From Polychytrium aggregatum (taxonomy: Eukaryota > Chytridiomycota > Chytridiomycetes > Polychytriales): a DNA stretch of 64,000 bases. Under the pieces are notes generated by a model. It had not been told where the DNA came from. It worked only from the letters and a program-made list of their open reading frames with translations, and searched no databases. How positions within the stretch are numbered: position 1 is the stretch's first letter; each line of letters starts with the position of its first letter. Positions 1 through 10,903 of the stretch are shown piece after piece. The stretch covers positions 62,001 through 126,000 of the forward strand of contig NW_026516274.1 in NCBI RefSeq assembly GCF_025602895.1, in the 5' to 3' direction. Position numbers and translations under genes: made by a program.

Positions 1-1361
1 ATCGGGAACAGATGGATCATCTCGAGCGTGAATATGCCGAGGTCGAAAGTGGTAAGCAAGAGAATCCTTGGCGCATATTGCATACATCGCCTTGATCGCC
101 AGCACTGCCTGCATCGGTCGGATGGGCTCGCCCGACTGCAACTTACCTCCATATTGTAACGGTATCCCAGGCGAGCATCCGCAACTCATCAAAGACCTGA
201 AGCTCCTGGAATCTCATCGAGAGAATCGAATGATGGTCGCCAAAGCCCAACAGGACCAGATTCAGCTCTCCACCGAAAAACAGTATCAATGTGCCATAGT
301 TCAAGCCGATTGCACTTTCAATGTGAGACTGCTACGCTGTCATCGTCACTCCCTTCAAGGATCCGAGTGACATGTGGTCATCTTGCCAGTTACCAAATTC
401 TGTGTTGACGCTATTGTGCTGCTCCATGTACTACTAGTATTACCGAGCTCGGACACGACAGGAACTGATACACGACATCATGCTACGGAAGCACATACTG
501 CATCAAGACAAGCGAAAACTAGACTGCCCGGATTCAGGTACGGTGGAGCATTTTTCTCTGACTATGGGCTCCAGCGTCCCGGCATTCAGCTGAATGTGGA
601 TGTAGCCGGTGGCAGGGGCTGCTATCGCGCCCCTGAGGAGCTGGCGTCGCGTTGACATGTCCTGGCTTTCGTTTTTGCGCTCCAATAGTTTCGTTTTCCT
701 GGTCTGCACCCGACCGATCGTTGCTCAACAAAAGGCGGAAAACCATCAAGGCTGAGCTTTCGGAATTGATGACCATCCGCGAGCAAGGTGGATTTCCTGC
801 CTGCGGCATTCCCGGACTCTCCAAGGCTGATATCCAAGAGGACCTCGAGGCGCTTGGGATCTTGCGGCCATCTGGTAACTATGGGCTGCACCTGACCACT
901 GGCGCCGTGCCAATCCTGTGCCAGCAGAGAACCAAGGCTGCCCGTCCGCCGATGCCCCAGGGCGGACGCTGTGCAGCTGCGAGATGGCTGATCCGCGCAA
1001 TGCCTTTGGTAATCCAGAACGAGACCGGACCAACCCACGATCGAATCGGTCAAAAGGAGCGACGACAGAGAAGGAGGCCGACTCGGGGGTGAAGTATGCC
1101 AACGGTAGTGGCCCAGCAGCACTGGGGCCACTCGTGGCAGCGCCGGTTCGGATCGAAGGCGAAATCCTTCTCATCAATGAAAGCCAGTATCGCAAAGGCG
1201 ACCGTGTAAACATCCAGGACTCCAATACCACCAAGTTCCTTGCCAAGCTCGTTGCGGTTAACGACGCCGAGCTCACGTTTCAGCGGACAGACGGATCAAG
1301 GACTCGGATTCCACTTACGAGTCTCATCGATGGGAAGACGACGCTGACCCCAAAGATATGA
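1..1361 (+). CDS. SDS3: Sds3-like subunit of the Sin3/Rpd3 histone deacetylase complex, 5' end outside the window
   Basis: Probable Sin3-HDAC corepressor subunit of the Sds3/SUDS3/BRMS1 family, acting in the nucleus. Visible exons are 3-51 (frame continues from upstream), 171-322, one ending at 874, and 925-1361 with the TGA stop. The second exon encodes a charged helix beginning EHPQLIKDLKLLESHRENR, which matches the family coiled-coil region that starts HP. The exon ending at 874 gives KAELSEL and a short helix GLSKADIQEDLEALG, like the family segment before its C-terminal domain. The last exon ends in a small beta-barrel-like segment (VRIEGEILLINESQYRKGD to the C-terminus), the position of the capped-Tudor domain in human SUDS3. 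The intron 875-924 is only 50 nt and closes in phase. The start of the third exon (about 680-745) is not resolved; the phase suggests an extra small exon between 323 and 735. Family assignment is by recalled pattern. Confidence 0.68.
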
Positions 1362-3034
1362 CGATATGCTCGTACACTCCCGCTCTCCTCAACACTGCCT
1401 ATCCCGAAGGCGACAGAACCTGCACCATCACAAGCGGCCCAGATTTCGCCTCCGCTGCTTGTGCCTTGCGCCTTTGGTAAGGCCGAAGCTGCCTGCTGGT
1501 CCTTGCGGTTGCCGCATACCCGAATATGAGGGCTTATGGAAGCGACATGGGGCCTTGGTGATACATCCTCTGATCGAAAGGATGCAATCGAAAACAGGAT
1601 TCATGGCTATCGCATGGCTTGTCGGCGAAGGTCTGAATACACATTCTCTTGCCCATGAAGACCATCCACAGTAGCCTCGGAGCTTTTATCGCTGGGCTAT
1701 CCCGTTTGAGTTGATGACACACGCACAACGAGATGGAGATCGATCCGAGACCGAGCGTCAAAGGATCGAGTTCGCTGCCGCCGACCGAGAGCAAACCGCC
1801 AGTGATCTGCCTCTCGGCAACGATGGATGCGTGGCCGGCCAGATGGAGGATGCTGAGAGCACAGGCTGATGGCGAGATCGAGTGGCTGCATCGGGCCCAT
1901 TTGCCCGTCACGTTCGACACCGTTCCACAGCCGCGAATGGAGCCGCATATTCCAGAGGCAGGGGTCGACATCGGCGGACAGGCGCTGGTGGGTGTGGTGC
2001 CCCTCTGGCGAGCCCACGAGGAGCCGCGATGACCACGGCAAGCAGACGTGGACTTGGCAGGCGCAGGCCTCGCGAACGGAGCGAAACAAATCTGAGGCCA
2101 GGAGGGCTGAATCAGCAACAAATGATAGGTCGAGCGTCGCTTGGCCAACATCGAAGGGCTGGATAGACAAGGTCACGAGTTGTGCTGTGGTTGGAAAGGC
2201 ATCACAACAACAATGGGCACCTGGGCAAACAGAAATGGACGAGCAGACCTGGGAGACAAGCAGATCGAGTGGTCAGAAGCCCTGTGGGAGCACCGACCCC
2301 AGCAAGGGCGCACGAGAAGGACGGGCCGAGCCAGCCAAAACGAGAAAGACCGACACGGCCAGGCACAGCAGCCGCGCCGCCTGCACACGCGGCGCGCAAC
2401 CGACGCCGCTCGGGGCGCGCCTCTTGTGGAACACGCGCCACCCGACGCGCATTGCTGGGTCGGGGTTGGTGTCACGTCGGCCGCGCGCTTGCTGCTGGGT
2501 TGGTTGGCGGATCGGCCAGCCAGTGGGTCTTGCCTGGGAGTCTGTGTCGGCCCGGCTGGTCTGCCCGGGTGGTCTGCATCGGTGTCGGCTTGTCGGATTT
2601 GTCTGGTCTGGGCGAGAGAGGAGACTCCCTCTGGGATGGGCTTGGCCGGTGTGTATGGTGGAGGAGCGGTTGCATCGTGTCGACTGGTCCAGCGCCCCCC
2701 TTGCTGGGTGTCTCTTTGATTGCTCTGGCTCGTCCTTTCATTTTCAGCAACTTTGTTGTCCATGTTTCTTTGGGGCTGCGGCTGGCGGCAAAAGGGTGTC
2801 CCGTCGACAGCGTCCCACATCGGCAGCGGACTGCATGAGGAGCAGGAGCAACCAAGGTTGAGGCTTGAATGCAAGGTTGGTTGCAGCAGCAAGGTGTTGC
2901 TACGGAGGCAGCGCTGTCGTTCCTGTTTGGCTTGCGATTCCGTCAATGTCGGTTGGTGATGGAGATGCTGAGCGATACAACGATTGCTGAAGATCCCAGA
3001 GGCAAAGGAGCAACCCACACGCGAGGCGCACACA
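1362..3034. other. intergenic stretch, no supported gene
   Basis: Between the Sds3-like stop and the left edge of the inverted duplication. Long open frames exist on both strands, but they are low-complexity, overlap each other and lack splice or start context that would mark a gene. The 2,400-2,800 part is GC-rich with G/T-rich skew. It probably holds the 3' UTR of the upstream gene and distal promoter sequence. Confidence 0.5.
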
Positions 3035-3288
3035 ATTCGCAATGGCCTTGTGGGCTCGTGGGAATGGGGACACAGCCGGCCAGCCCCCCGGCGCTCATCG
3101 CACCGCCCGCATGACCGGCTCTGTCCCGGCCCATCTCCGTTGCCCCCGTTGCCTCCAGTGCCGCCCGACTCCTGCCCCACCGAGCCACCCACCGAGCCGC
3201 CCATAAAGCCCTCGCCTCGCCCGCATCGCCCTGCATCTGCATCCGCCGTCCTCTCCTCGACCCCGGTCCTGCTCGCTTCATCACAACA

Positions 3289-5642
3289 ATGGTCTCCTGG
3301 AGCGTCTCCAAGCTTGTCGCCCTTGCCCTGGCTCCCAGCGCCGTCCTCGGCAACATCATCCTCCAGCAGGCTCAGCGCGAGCAGTACGAGGCTCAGCTGC
3401 GAGAGTAAGTCGATCAGGAAAGACCCAGCCCCAGCCGGCGGTGGGCTGCAATGGCCAGTCTGCAGCGAGACGCTCGTTCGCGGTGCTGTTTGTTCTGCTC
3501 GACAGGCCACTCGACAGGCCACTCGACATGTGCACTTCATACTGCCGGTATGCACTCGACACGCTGCTGACCCAACACTCCGCTCCCTCTTGTCGTGCAC
3601 TCCAGTCTCCTCTCTGGTGGTCCTGCCACTGACTCGTTCATCGGCAACGAGCCCCTGTGGATCGACCAGGTATCGATCCGAATCCTTGGCAGCCTCGACC
3701 AGCTGCATCGGCCTTGACCAGCTGCATCGGCCTTGACCAGCTGCATCGGCCCATTTGCAGCAACGGCTCGGCACCGGACTGACCTGGCTCCCTTCTCGCT
3801 TCGCAGAGCCTCGACCACTTTGACTCCTCCAACAACCAGACTTTCCGCCAGAAGTACTATGTCAACGACCAGTTCTACAAACCCGGCGGCCCCGTCTGGT
3901 TCTTTGTTGGCGGCGAGTCTGCTCTCGACCCTTACTGGACCACTTCCAACCTAACCCTCCAGTACACCATGGCCCAGCAGACCAACGGTCTGATTGTCGC
4001 TCTCGAGCACCGCTACTACGGTAAGGCGAGCCAAGAGTCTCACCATGATGCCACCATGCCACCATGCCACCATGCCACCATGCCACCATGCCACCATGCC
4101 ACCATGCCACCATGCCACCATGCCACCATGCCACCATACCGCCATGCCATCCACTGACCCGCTCACCCATCCGCTTGCAGGCGACTCCAACCCCTTCAGC
4201 GACTACTCCAGCGAGCACCTCCGCTTCCTCGCCTCGGAGCAGGCCGTCGAGGACGCCGCCATCTTTGCCAAGAACTACACTGCCTCCAACAACCTCCCCT
4301 CGTGCACCAAGTGGATTCCCGTTGGTGGCTCGTACCCCGGCAACCTGGCTGCCTGGTTCCGTGAGATCCACCCCGAAGTCTTCTGGGCCGCCCACTCGTC
4401 GTCCGGCCCCCTGACCGCCAAGGCCGATTTCTGGGAGTACTCGTACGCCGTCCGTGAGGGCATTCCCAAGATCGCCGGTGGTTCGCAGACCTGCACCGAC
4501 AACATCATCCGCGCCACCAGCCTCTTCGACCAGGCCATCAAGAAGGATCCCACTGGCACTCGCCAGTACCTCGGCTTCGGCAACGTCGATCTCGATGGTG
4601 ATGTCGGTGGCTATCTTCCCAGTAACACCCTCGCCGGCTCTATCCAGTACGGACCTGTCGGCCAGAACTTCAACACCAGTGTCAGCGAAATTGACTTCCT
4701 CTGCTCTGGCAAGTACTTCCCCTCCTTCGCCGATCCCAACGCCACCGATGACCAGATCTGGGCCGATCTCCAAACCTACACCTTTGCTACCCTCGAAAGC
4801 TTTGGTGTCACTCCCAACAATGATACCGAGCTCTACTCGGTTCAAACCAAGTCCCTCCAGGACCCCGCCAGCAGCGTAAGTAACCCACCTGGCAAACGAG
4901 CCACGCCGAATATCTGTCACCTGTGTTGCCACCTCTGTGGCCAACTGTGTTGTCACCTGTGTTGTCACCTGTGTTGCCATCTGTGTTGTCACTTGTGTTG
5001 CGACCAACGCTAATTGCCACCATATTTCGAAACCCGCAGAGCCGTCTCTGGTACTGGCAGACCTGCAAGGAGTTTGGCTACTTCCAGAACGCCGAGCACG
5101 TTGACGCCCCGATCTACTCCAAGACCATCGATCTGACCTACCAGCAGATTGGCTGCGGTATCGTCTTTGGCGATGCCAACTCTGTCCCCGACACCACCAA
5201 GACCAACGACCTCTACAAGGCCACTGATATCAAGACCGACCGCATTGTCTTTGTCAACGGTGCCATCGACCCCTGGCACTGGCTTGGCATCTTCAACCGC
5301 ACCTCGACCCCTGCCCAGCCCACGTTCTTCCACGACCAGTTCCACTGCGGCGATCTGTTTGTCCCTCTCCGCAGCGACACTCCCCTCCTCCGCCAGGTCA
5401 AGCTCGGCGTCCAGGCCACCTGGCTCGAGATCCTCAAGGCCGACACCTGCCCCTCTGAGGTCAACGTAAGTGATTTGCTTTTGGATACACCCTCGCCACA
5501 AGTGCGATGTGCGATGTGCGATGTGCGATGTGCGATGTGCGATGTGCGATGTGCAGTATTCAGTGCGGATGTCACTGACCATATCTTTGATTGCTGTTTG
5601 GTCCAACAGAAGCCTTACAAGTGTGTCCCCATCAAGAACTAA
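3289..5642 (+). CDS. S28-family serine peptidase (prolylcarboxypeptidase-like), copy A
   Basis: Secreted or lysosome-type serine peptidase of family S28 (Pro-X carboxypeptidase / dipeptidyl-peptidase II / thymus-specific protease group). Exons 3289-3404, 3606-3669, 3807-4020, 4181-4875, 5040-5465 and 5610-5642 join in phase to give 515 residues, normal for the family. The N-terminus is a signal peptide (MVSWSVSKLVALALAPSAVLG). Mature sequence has the family marks SLDHFD, GGPVWFFVGGE and EHRYYG, the nucleophile motif GGSYPG (about residue 182), the aspartate motif NGAIDPWHW (about 438) and the histidine in FHCGDL (about 464). The start ATG follows an A/C-rich leader and sits directly before the signal peptide. 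Every intron has clean GT-AG ends and most contain tandem repeats. Copy B encodes an apparently identical protein in opposite orientation; copy C is a diverged paralogue. Substrate is unknown, but an extracellular degradative role is likely. Confidence 0.95.
3698..3751 (+). repeat. 19-mer tandem repeat in S28 copy A intron 2
   Basis: About three copies of the unit CCAGCTGCATCGGCCTTGA lie inside intron 2. Copy B has the same array with the same number of units; intron 2 is 137 nt in both arms, so this is the one array that has not changed since duplication. Confidence 0.85.
4046..4140 (+). repeat. 8-bp minisatellite in S28 copy A intron 3
   Basis: About a dozen head-to-tail copies of the 8-mer GCCACCAT fill most of the 160-nt intron 3. 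The same intron is 88 nt in copy B, a difference of exactly nine 8-bp units. Copy C keeps a related array with a one-base variant unit. Confidence 0.9.
5505..5556 (+). repeat. 7-bp tandem repeat in S28 copy A intron 5
   Basis: Roughly seven copies of GCGATGT lie in intron 5, which is 144 nt here and 193 nt in copy B. The 49-nt difference equals seven units. Confidence 0.88.
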
Positions 5643-5922
5643 ATGCCTGCCACAACTCGGTGCCTGATTCTGGTTGACTCTGGTGCCCAACTCCCGCTCC
5701 ACCGAGGGAGATTCTCGTAGATTCTAGAGTCGTCGCCTGCCTGTCTCTTGTTCTCTCGCTCTCTCGCTCTCTCGCTCTCGCCGTCCATCCGCTTCGTCCA
5801 CCTTCCCCGTCCTCGGATTCTATGTTCCTCCTCCTCCCTCCACCTCCTCCCTCCACCCGCCAGCCGAGTGCTATGACCCAACCGTGCTCCATCTATTTTG
5901 TAATTCCAAAGAGCTGTCTATG

Positions 5923-6310
5923 AAAGTATATATTGATAGCTGGCAATTCTTGTTCTCCAAACTCTTGGCGGACAATGTGTTGAGAAACCAATGGAGAAAT
6001 ACCTTTCTCTTCTCAGACTCAACACGCCGTCATTCGATCATATCACACACCCGGCCAAGTGGATCTCATCATTTCCCTGTGTGTATCTCATAATCGTGGA
6101 GACGGTCTCCCCCTGTTGCTCGCTCTGTGGGATTGCCGGGATCGGGTATGGGAGTCGGGTCTCGTTTCAGCATGAGCCGTTCTGGGGGGTCAAGTGTCGA
6201 GCCGATCACGGGCGTGCCTCCCTGGTCTGCGAGTTTGATCTCCGTCTTTCTATCCGTCGAGCCCTCCCCCCAACGTATTATCGGCCGCCGGCCTGAGCTC
6301 CCAACACGCC
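5923..6310. other. intergenic, promoter region of the Kelch gene
   Basis: 388 nt between the right edge of the duplication and the Kelch-protein start codon. An AT-rich part (5,923-6,000) gives way to a GC-rich part. No gene or specific site is seen. Confidence 0.5.
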
Positions 6311-9300
6311 ATGGCTCAGCGAACACCCAAGGACAAGCCGACCAAGGCCGGGGAGGATGTCGTTTCTCTCCGAGCCGTCGAAATCCAACCACACATGTCC
6401 GAGGAAGCGCCCGATCGTGATTCTGGCTCTCCCCAGTGCCGAACCACCAGCACCGGAGACTGGCCCTTCGCTCGGGTCGGCCACCAGAGCCAGCTCTTCA
6501 CTCGGCCCAAGCGTAGCTCGATTTCTGAATTCAGAAGCCGTGCTGTCTTGGTTCTCCTCTGGGGCAACGGTGACTTTGAAGACAAAACGAGTCCGAGCAT
6601 TGACTTGTTTGATTTTGGTGGGTCATTGCCGCCGTCGTCCTGATCTGCAGCCCAGATCCAATCCAGCATCGCTGTGCTTGGGCCACACCAGCCCCCAGAC
6701 GATTGCTGCCCTGCTCTCCTGCTTTCCTGCTGCCCTGCTGCCCTGCATGGTCCACCCGTTCTTTTCGGCCTTCCATCGACCGCCATGACTCTCTTATCCA
6801 TCTAATCACTGATCCACAGAAACCAACTCCTGGAAAGCTAAAAAGCCCGGGCTGGAGCCCAAGGCCTTCGGCAAGGATATCATCCACCCTGTACTGTCGT
6901 ATGCGTCTGCCATCGTCGAGGATCCCCCCATCAGAGGGCACCATCTGTATGTATTTGGCGGATGCCATCCGTGCAATGCAGACGATGACTTGTTTGTCAA
7001 CCAGGTAGGGCCTCCAAGAGTGCGTTGCGTCAGAGCCATACAACCCGCCTCCCCCCCCTCCACACACCTCTCCCGGAGGCTGATCCTTTTCGCATCCGGC
7101 TGGCGCCCCAGCTCTTCAGCTGCGATCCAATCCAAGGCACAGCCGCTATCGTGGGACTCAAGAACCCCAAGCTTGATATCGCCAACATCCCGACACCCCG
7201 CATCTCCGCGACGCTCACGCATGTTCCAGCCGCCAACCCGAGCAGAGATGGTCCCGGCGTCCTCGTGCTGTTTGGCGGATTCGGGGAGCTGCATACGCCC
7301 CTGAACGACGTTTATGTTTTTAATCTAAGCCTCTCGGTTTGGAAGCGAGTCCATCCCAAGGGCAGCGCCCCGAAAGGCCGCGAGGGCCATTCGGCTGTTT
7401 GGGTTCCGTCACAGCGGCGTATTTTGTTCTACGGTGGCTGCGACTCGAAGCGAAGACTGAACAGCCTGGTCTATCTGGATGTTGGTATGGACAATTGATT
7501 GATTGATCGATCGATCGATCTCGCCGCATGCATGTTCATCTGCCTTGCTGGGGTCGGATTTGTTCTGCTTCTGAACCGGCTTGGGTTGCTCTGCTCGTCG
7601 AGTCCAGTGCCCTTGGCTGCCTGATCACCATCTCGCATCAGGAGCGGGCTCATTCATCCAACTTACTTTGCTCGATCCGCTCCATTTGAATCCTGCGACA
7701 CGCGATCCATACCATTTATGACCGCACTCTCTTGGATCGACTTTCTTGGGGATCGGTTGCTTAACCTTACGACTCCCGATCGCAGACAATTGGACGTGGA
7801 TCCATGTCTCCGTCGATGGGCATCCGCCTGGACATTCGCTGCATACTGCCTGTTTATATGGCAACAAGATGATCGTCTATGGTGGACGATCTGGCCGCGT
7901 CACGCCTGCCAACAACTCGATTTGCTGCTCAAAGCTGTGGATCTATGATATCGGTAAGAGCGAATGAAGTGTATGGTGGCTGCCTGGAGGCTTGGTTTTT
8001 CAAGGCTGTGACAACATCCTTCGGACCCCGGGGCGAGTGGGCTTATCAATACGAGTGCTATTTGACCTTACGTACCGGATCAGATCGAAACTCATGGTCG
8101 TGGATGCTGACAAGCCCCAAGATTCCGGCTCGCGCAGGCCACTCGGCTTCAGTCGTAAGTACAAGCCAAAGGCCGTTGAGTGGGGGCACTCCGCCTGTTC
8201 GCTCCACCTACCACCACGGCGTCGTAGTCTAGCCTGCTCTCATGCGACTCTTCTCGTCCGAGACGCCCTGTTGGCCCGTAGCCCCTCTCTTGGAGCGGTA
8301 TTTTGCTCTTATGATCTATTCCGCACATACCAACTGCACCGTGATGACGCTAACAAGTCTCCTTGGCCTGAATTGCGCCTTGTCCAGCACGGAAACCATC
8401 TGCTTGTCTTTGGCGGACTCACGGACGTACCCAAAAAGCAGCCTCCACGGATCCTGAATGACTTTTGGTCCATCGAGCTGGAGCCATCTCTCCTCCGGCC
8501 AGGTCCGATCTTCCTGAATAACAACGCTCTCGAAATTGTACTGCAGAAGTATCCAAAGCGACAAGTGGAGATTCAGCATGCGCCCCTGCCATTTATCTCG
8601 GTTCGATGGTCCGACTACCACCAGCTTTCGCCGCAAGATCACACCTATCGCCTCCTGATCCGCAAGGTCCTCGGCCAAAAATCAAATCCGAGCTTACTGA
8701 TCTCAGAGTATAACGCCAAGTTCACGGGTTCGCTGAGGGAACTCGGTCGACACCGATGGATGCTGGCATACGAAGGAAGCGAGCAAATGGCCATCTTCAA
8801 TCAAGCCTACATTCTTGGCGATGAAAAGTACAAGAAACGCGAAGCTGCTCCGCTCGAATACGGCACGCGGTATGAGCTCTGCGTTGCCTTGGTGCAGCAC
8901 AATAATCTATCGCCACCCAAATTGATGAGCCAGTATTTTTACTGCTGCACGGCCCTCAAAAGTAAGCGACCGAGGAATCATCTAGCACTTGGTTTTCATC
9001 AGGGTTGCAACTGTACTGGCGTCGATGGCCGTAGCGTTGTCATGGATACTAGTGATATGCTCTGTCATTCTAATATTGACTGTTGTCTTGTTTCGGTCTT
9101 TCGCTCCTTTGTTCTTTCACTCACTCATGCCTTCGCTCTTTCTTGCTTGCGCTTCCCTGGGGGGGGGTAACTCGTGGCGCTCCTTTTTGCATCATATTCG
9201 TACGGCTTCAACCGTGTATCTCGTCTCCTGCTTCAGTTCCAATGTCGCCAAACAAGATCACGGCCACGTTGGTGCCAGAGACCGAAAGCCAGCCCCCTCG

Positions 9301-10903
9301 GATCGATCTGGATTGGATACCGCCAATGAACATTGACCAGTTCAAGGGGTACACATATCGAGTGGAGGTCATGGTGATTGTCGAATGCCCTGGACTCGTC
9401 AAGGACGAAAGCGTGGTCGCGAACACGCCAGACCTTCGACCCATGAAGCGCCGTAAGGGCAAGTATGTGCCTCTGGACGATATCACGTCGTGGAATACCC
9501 CATTGGGCCCCGGCCAACTGGACTATGGCTGGCTAGCCGTATCTCGGGTCAAGGTGCCAAACGCGCGCCTGGACCTGAGTCATATACTCAACACAATCTC
9601 AAAAGCATTCTCCAACGGAAGTGAGCACCCGAGGCCAGCAGACGGTCGCAAGAGTGGCCATAAACTCGATCCGGCTGCCCATGAATCGATGCCACTCGAG
9701 TCGCAGACATCCTTCGGCGCCCAATCGCCTTCCAAGCACTTCGCGCCCGAGTCGTCAGAGGAAACTATTCAGTCCATGGCAGCAGAACCCATCGTGCTAT
9801 CCCAGGAGACACCAAGCGAATCGTCTTTTGTCACGGCCGATACGAATGGTCCAGCAATCACAGACTTCCACCTGACCGGCCCTTGGTTTCCAAGCGATGC
9901 CAAAACGCTTTGGTTCTTCAGCGTCGCTGTTGAAGTGCCTGGTCTTGATAGTGTCGACGCTGAGGACATGGCCATGGAAATGATTACCATCCTTCACAGT
10001 CCTCGACTTGGACGAGAGATACTTGATGACCCCAAGGATCCTGTCTATGGCACTGTAGCCACAGCCACGCCCAAGAGAAAGCGACCCGGAGATTCTGACG
10101 CAAGCACCCGATCGAAGAGCGACAGTGACGACGATTATGAGTATGTCAACAGCGATACCGGTAGCTCCTGGAGCTACAAAACCGCTAGCGTTGGCGACAG
10201 TGAAGTGAATTTGAGCCATGATGTCGAGGAACTGCCCGACAGGCCCGCCAAGAGAGCCAGAACGCTCACCACCACAATCCCGATGATCGAGCTTCCTGTG
10301 CCGTGGCACCATTCTAGCAGCCTCGTCCTCGACTATTCATCTGCCTTCTCGTCTCCGAGCGCCCCCAAAACCAGTGTCAAACGCGAGCTTGATGATGAGT
10401 CCGAGTCCAGGCAGCTCACGCTTGCGGCAACCGCGGCGACACCTTCAAAGCGCCGATCCACTCGCAGACAATCGCACGACTGGGTCGATCATGAAGATGT
10501 TGTTCAAGTGCCAGAGATCTTTTATCCGACCGAGCCAGCGCCGCAGGACCAAGCGCATCCCATCTTCCACCTTGAGTACGGCAAGAAAATGCTGCTCTAT
10601 AGCGTCCAGGAGGAAGAGTACTTTCCCGTCCGAATCTTGTTTTACCAGCGAACGGCGCACGGCTGGGGCGTGTTCGTCCACTACATAGGATGGAATAGCT
10701 CGTGGGATGAGCTCATTCCGCTTAACAGCGTGACGGTCAAGCACTTTGTCGAGTACACCAACGAAGCTATCGAAAAGTATAAGGTGCGCGTCCGAGGTGA
10801 ACTATCCCAGCTCATATTCAATCAAGCGCCGTACTACCAGCTGAAGCCGTCCGAGTATACCAAGAGAGACCACCCAGGCATAGTTGTTCGGCCGGCGATC
10901 TGA
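6311..10903 (+). CDS. HCF-like Kelch-propeller / FN3 protein with C-terminal chromo-barrel-like domain
   Basis: Probable chromatin-associated adaptor. Exons 6311-6617, 6820-7004, 7112-7484, 7786-7953, 8084-8154, 8388-8961 and 9237-10903 join in phase to 1,114 residues. Kelch repeats run from about residue 70 to 430, each with a GG doublet followed by a spaced Trp (HLYVFGGCH, LVLFGGFGE, ILFYGGCD, MIVYGGRSG, LLVFGGLTD, and motifs such as SVWKRVH). Two stretches resembling fibronectin type III follow (about 430-545 and 560-830, e.g. PPRIDLDWIPPMN). A Ser/Asp-rich basic linker (PKRKRPGDSD) leads to a Tudor-knot/chromo-barrel-like segment at about 1000-1065: YFPVRILFYQRTAHGWGVF, then HYIGWNSSWDELI, as in MRG15, Esa1 and MSL3. 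Kelch plus FN3 is the HCF-1/HCF-2 plan; the barrel is unusual. ATG context is strong (GCCATGG). The FN3 call is the weakest part. Confidence 0.82.

Larger units (their letters stand above)
3035..5922 (+). repeat. left arm (A) of a 2.9-kb inverted duplication
   Basis: Bases 3035-5922 (2,888 nt) match the reverse complement of 34913-37801 (2,889 nt). Identity begins at ATTCGCAATGG on the left and ends at GAGCTGTCTATG on the right; sequence outside is unrelated. The arm holds a complete S28 peptidase gene, about 250 nt of upstream sequence and about 280 nt downstream. Differences seen are a few single bases, one silent in exon 4, and whole-unit changes in intronic tandem repeats. No terminal inverted repeats, target-site duplication or transposase frame mark it as a mobile element, so it looks like a segmental duplication. 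Confidence 0.93.

Noticed and set aside
2173-3774. 533-residue open frame on the minus strand
   Set aside because: It runs antisense through the first two S28 exons, is repeat-driven and has no recognisable domain. The mirrored frame also appears in arm B, as expected of a shadow.
3862-5007. 381-residue minus-strand frame across S28 copy A
   Set aside because: Antisense shadow of exon 4; contains a translated 8-bp intronic repeat.
3035-5922. Possibility that the duplicated segment is a transposon
   Set aside because: No terminal repeats, target-site duplication or transposase; the content is an ordinary intron-bearing gene.
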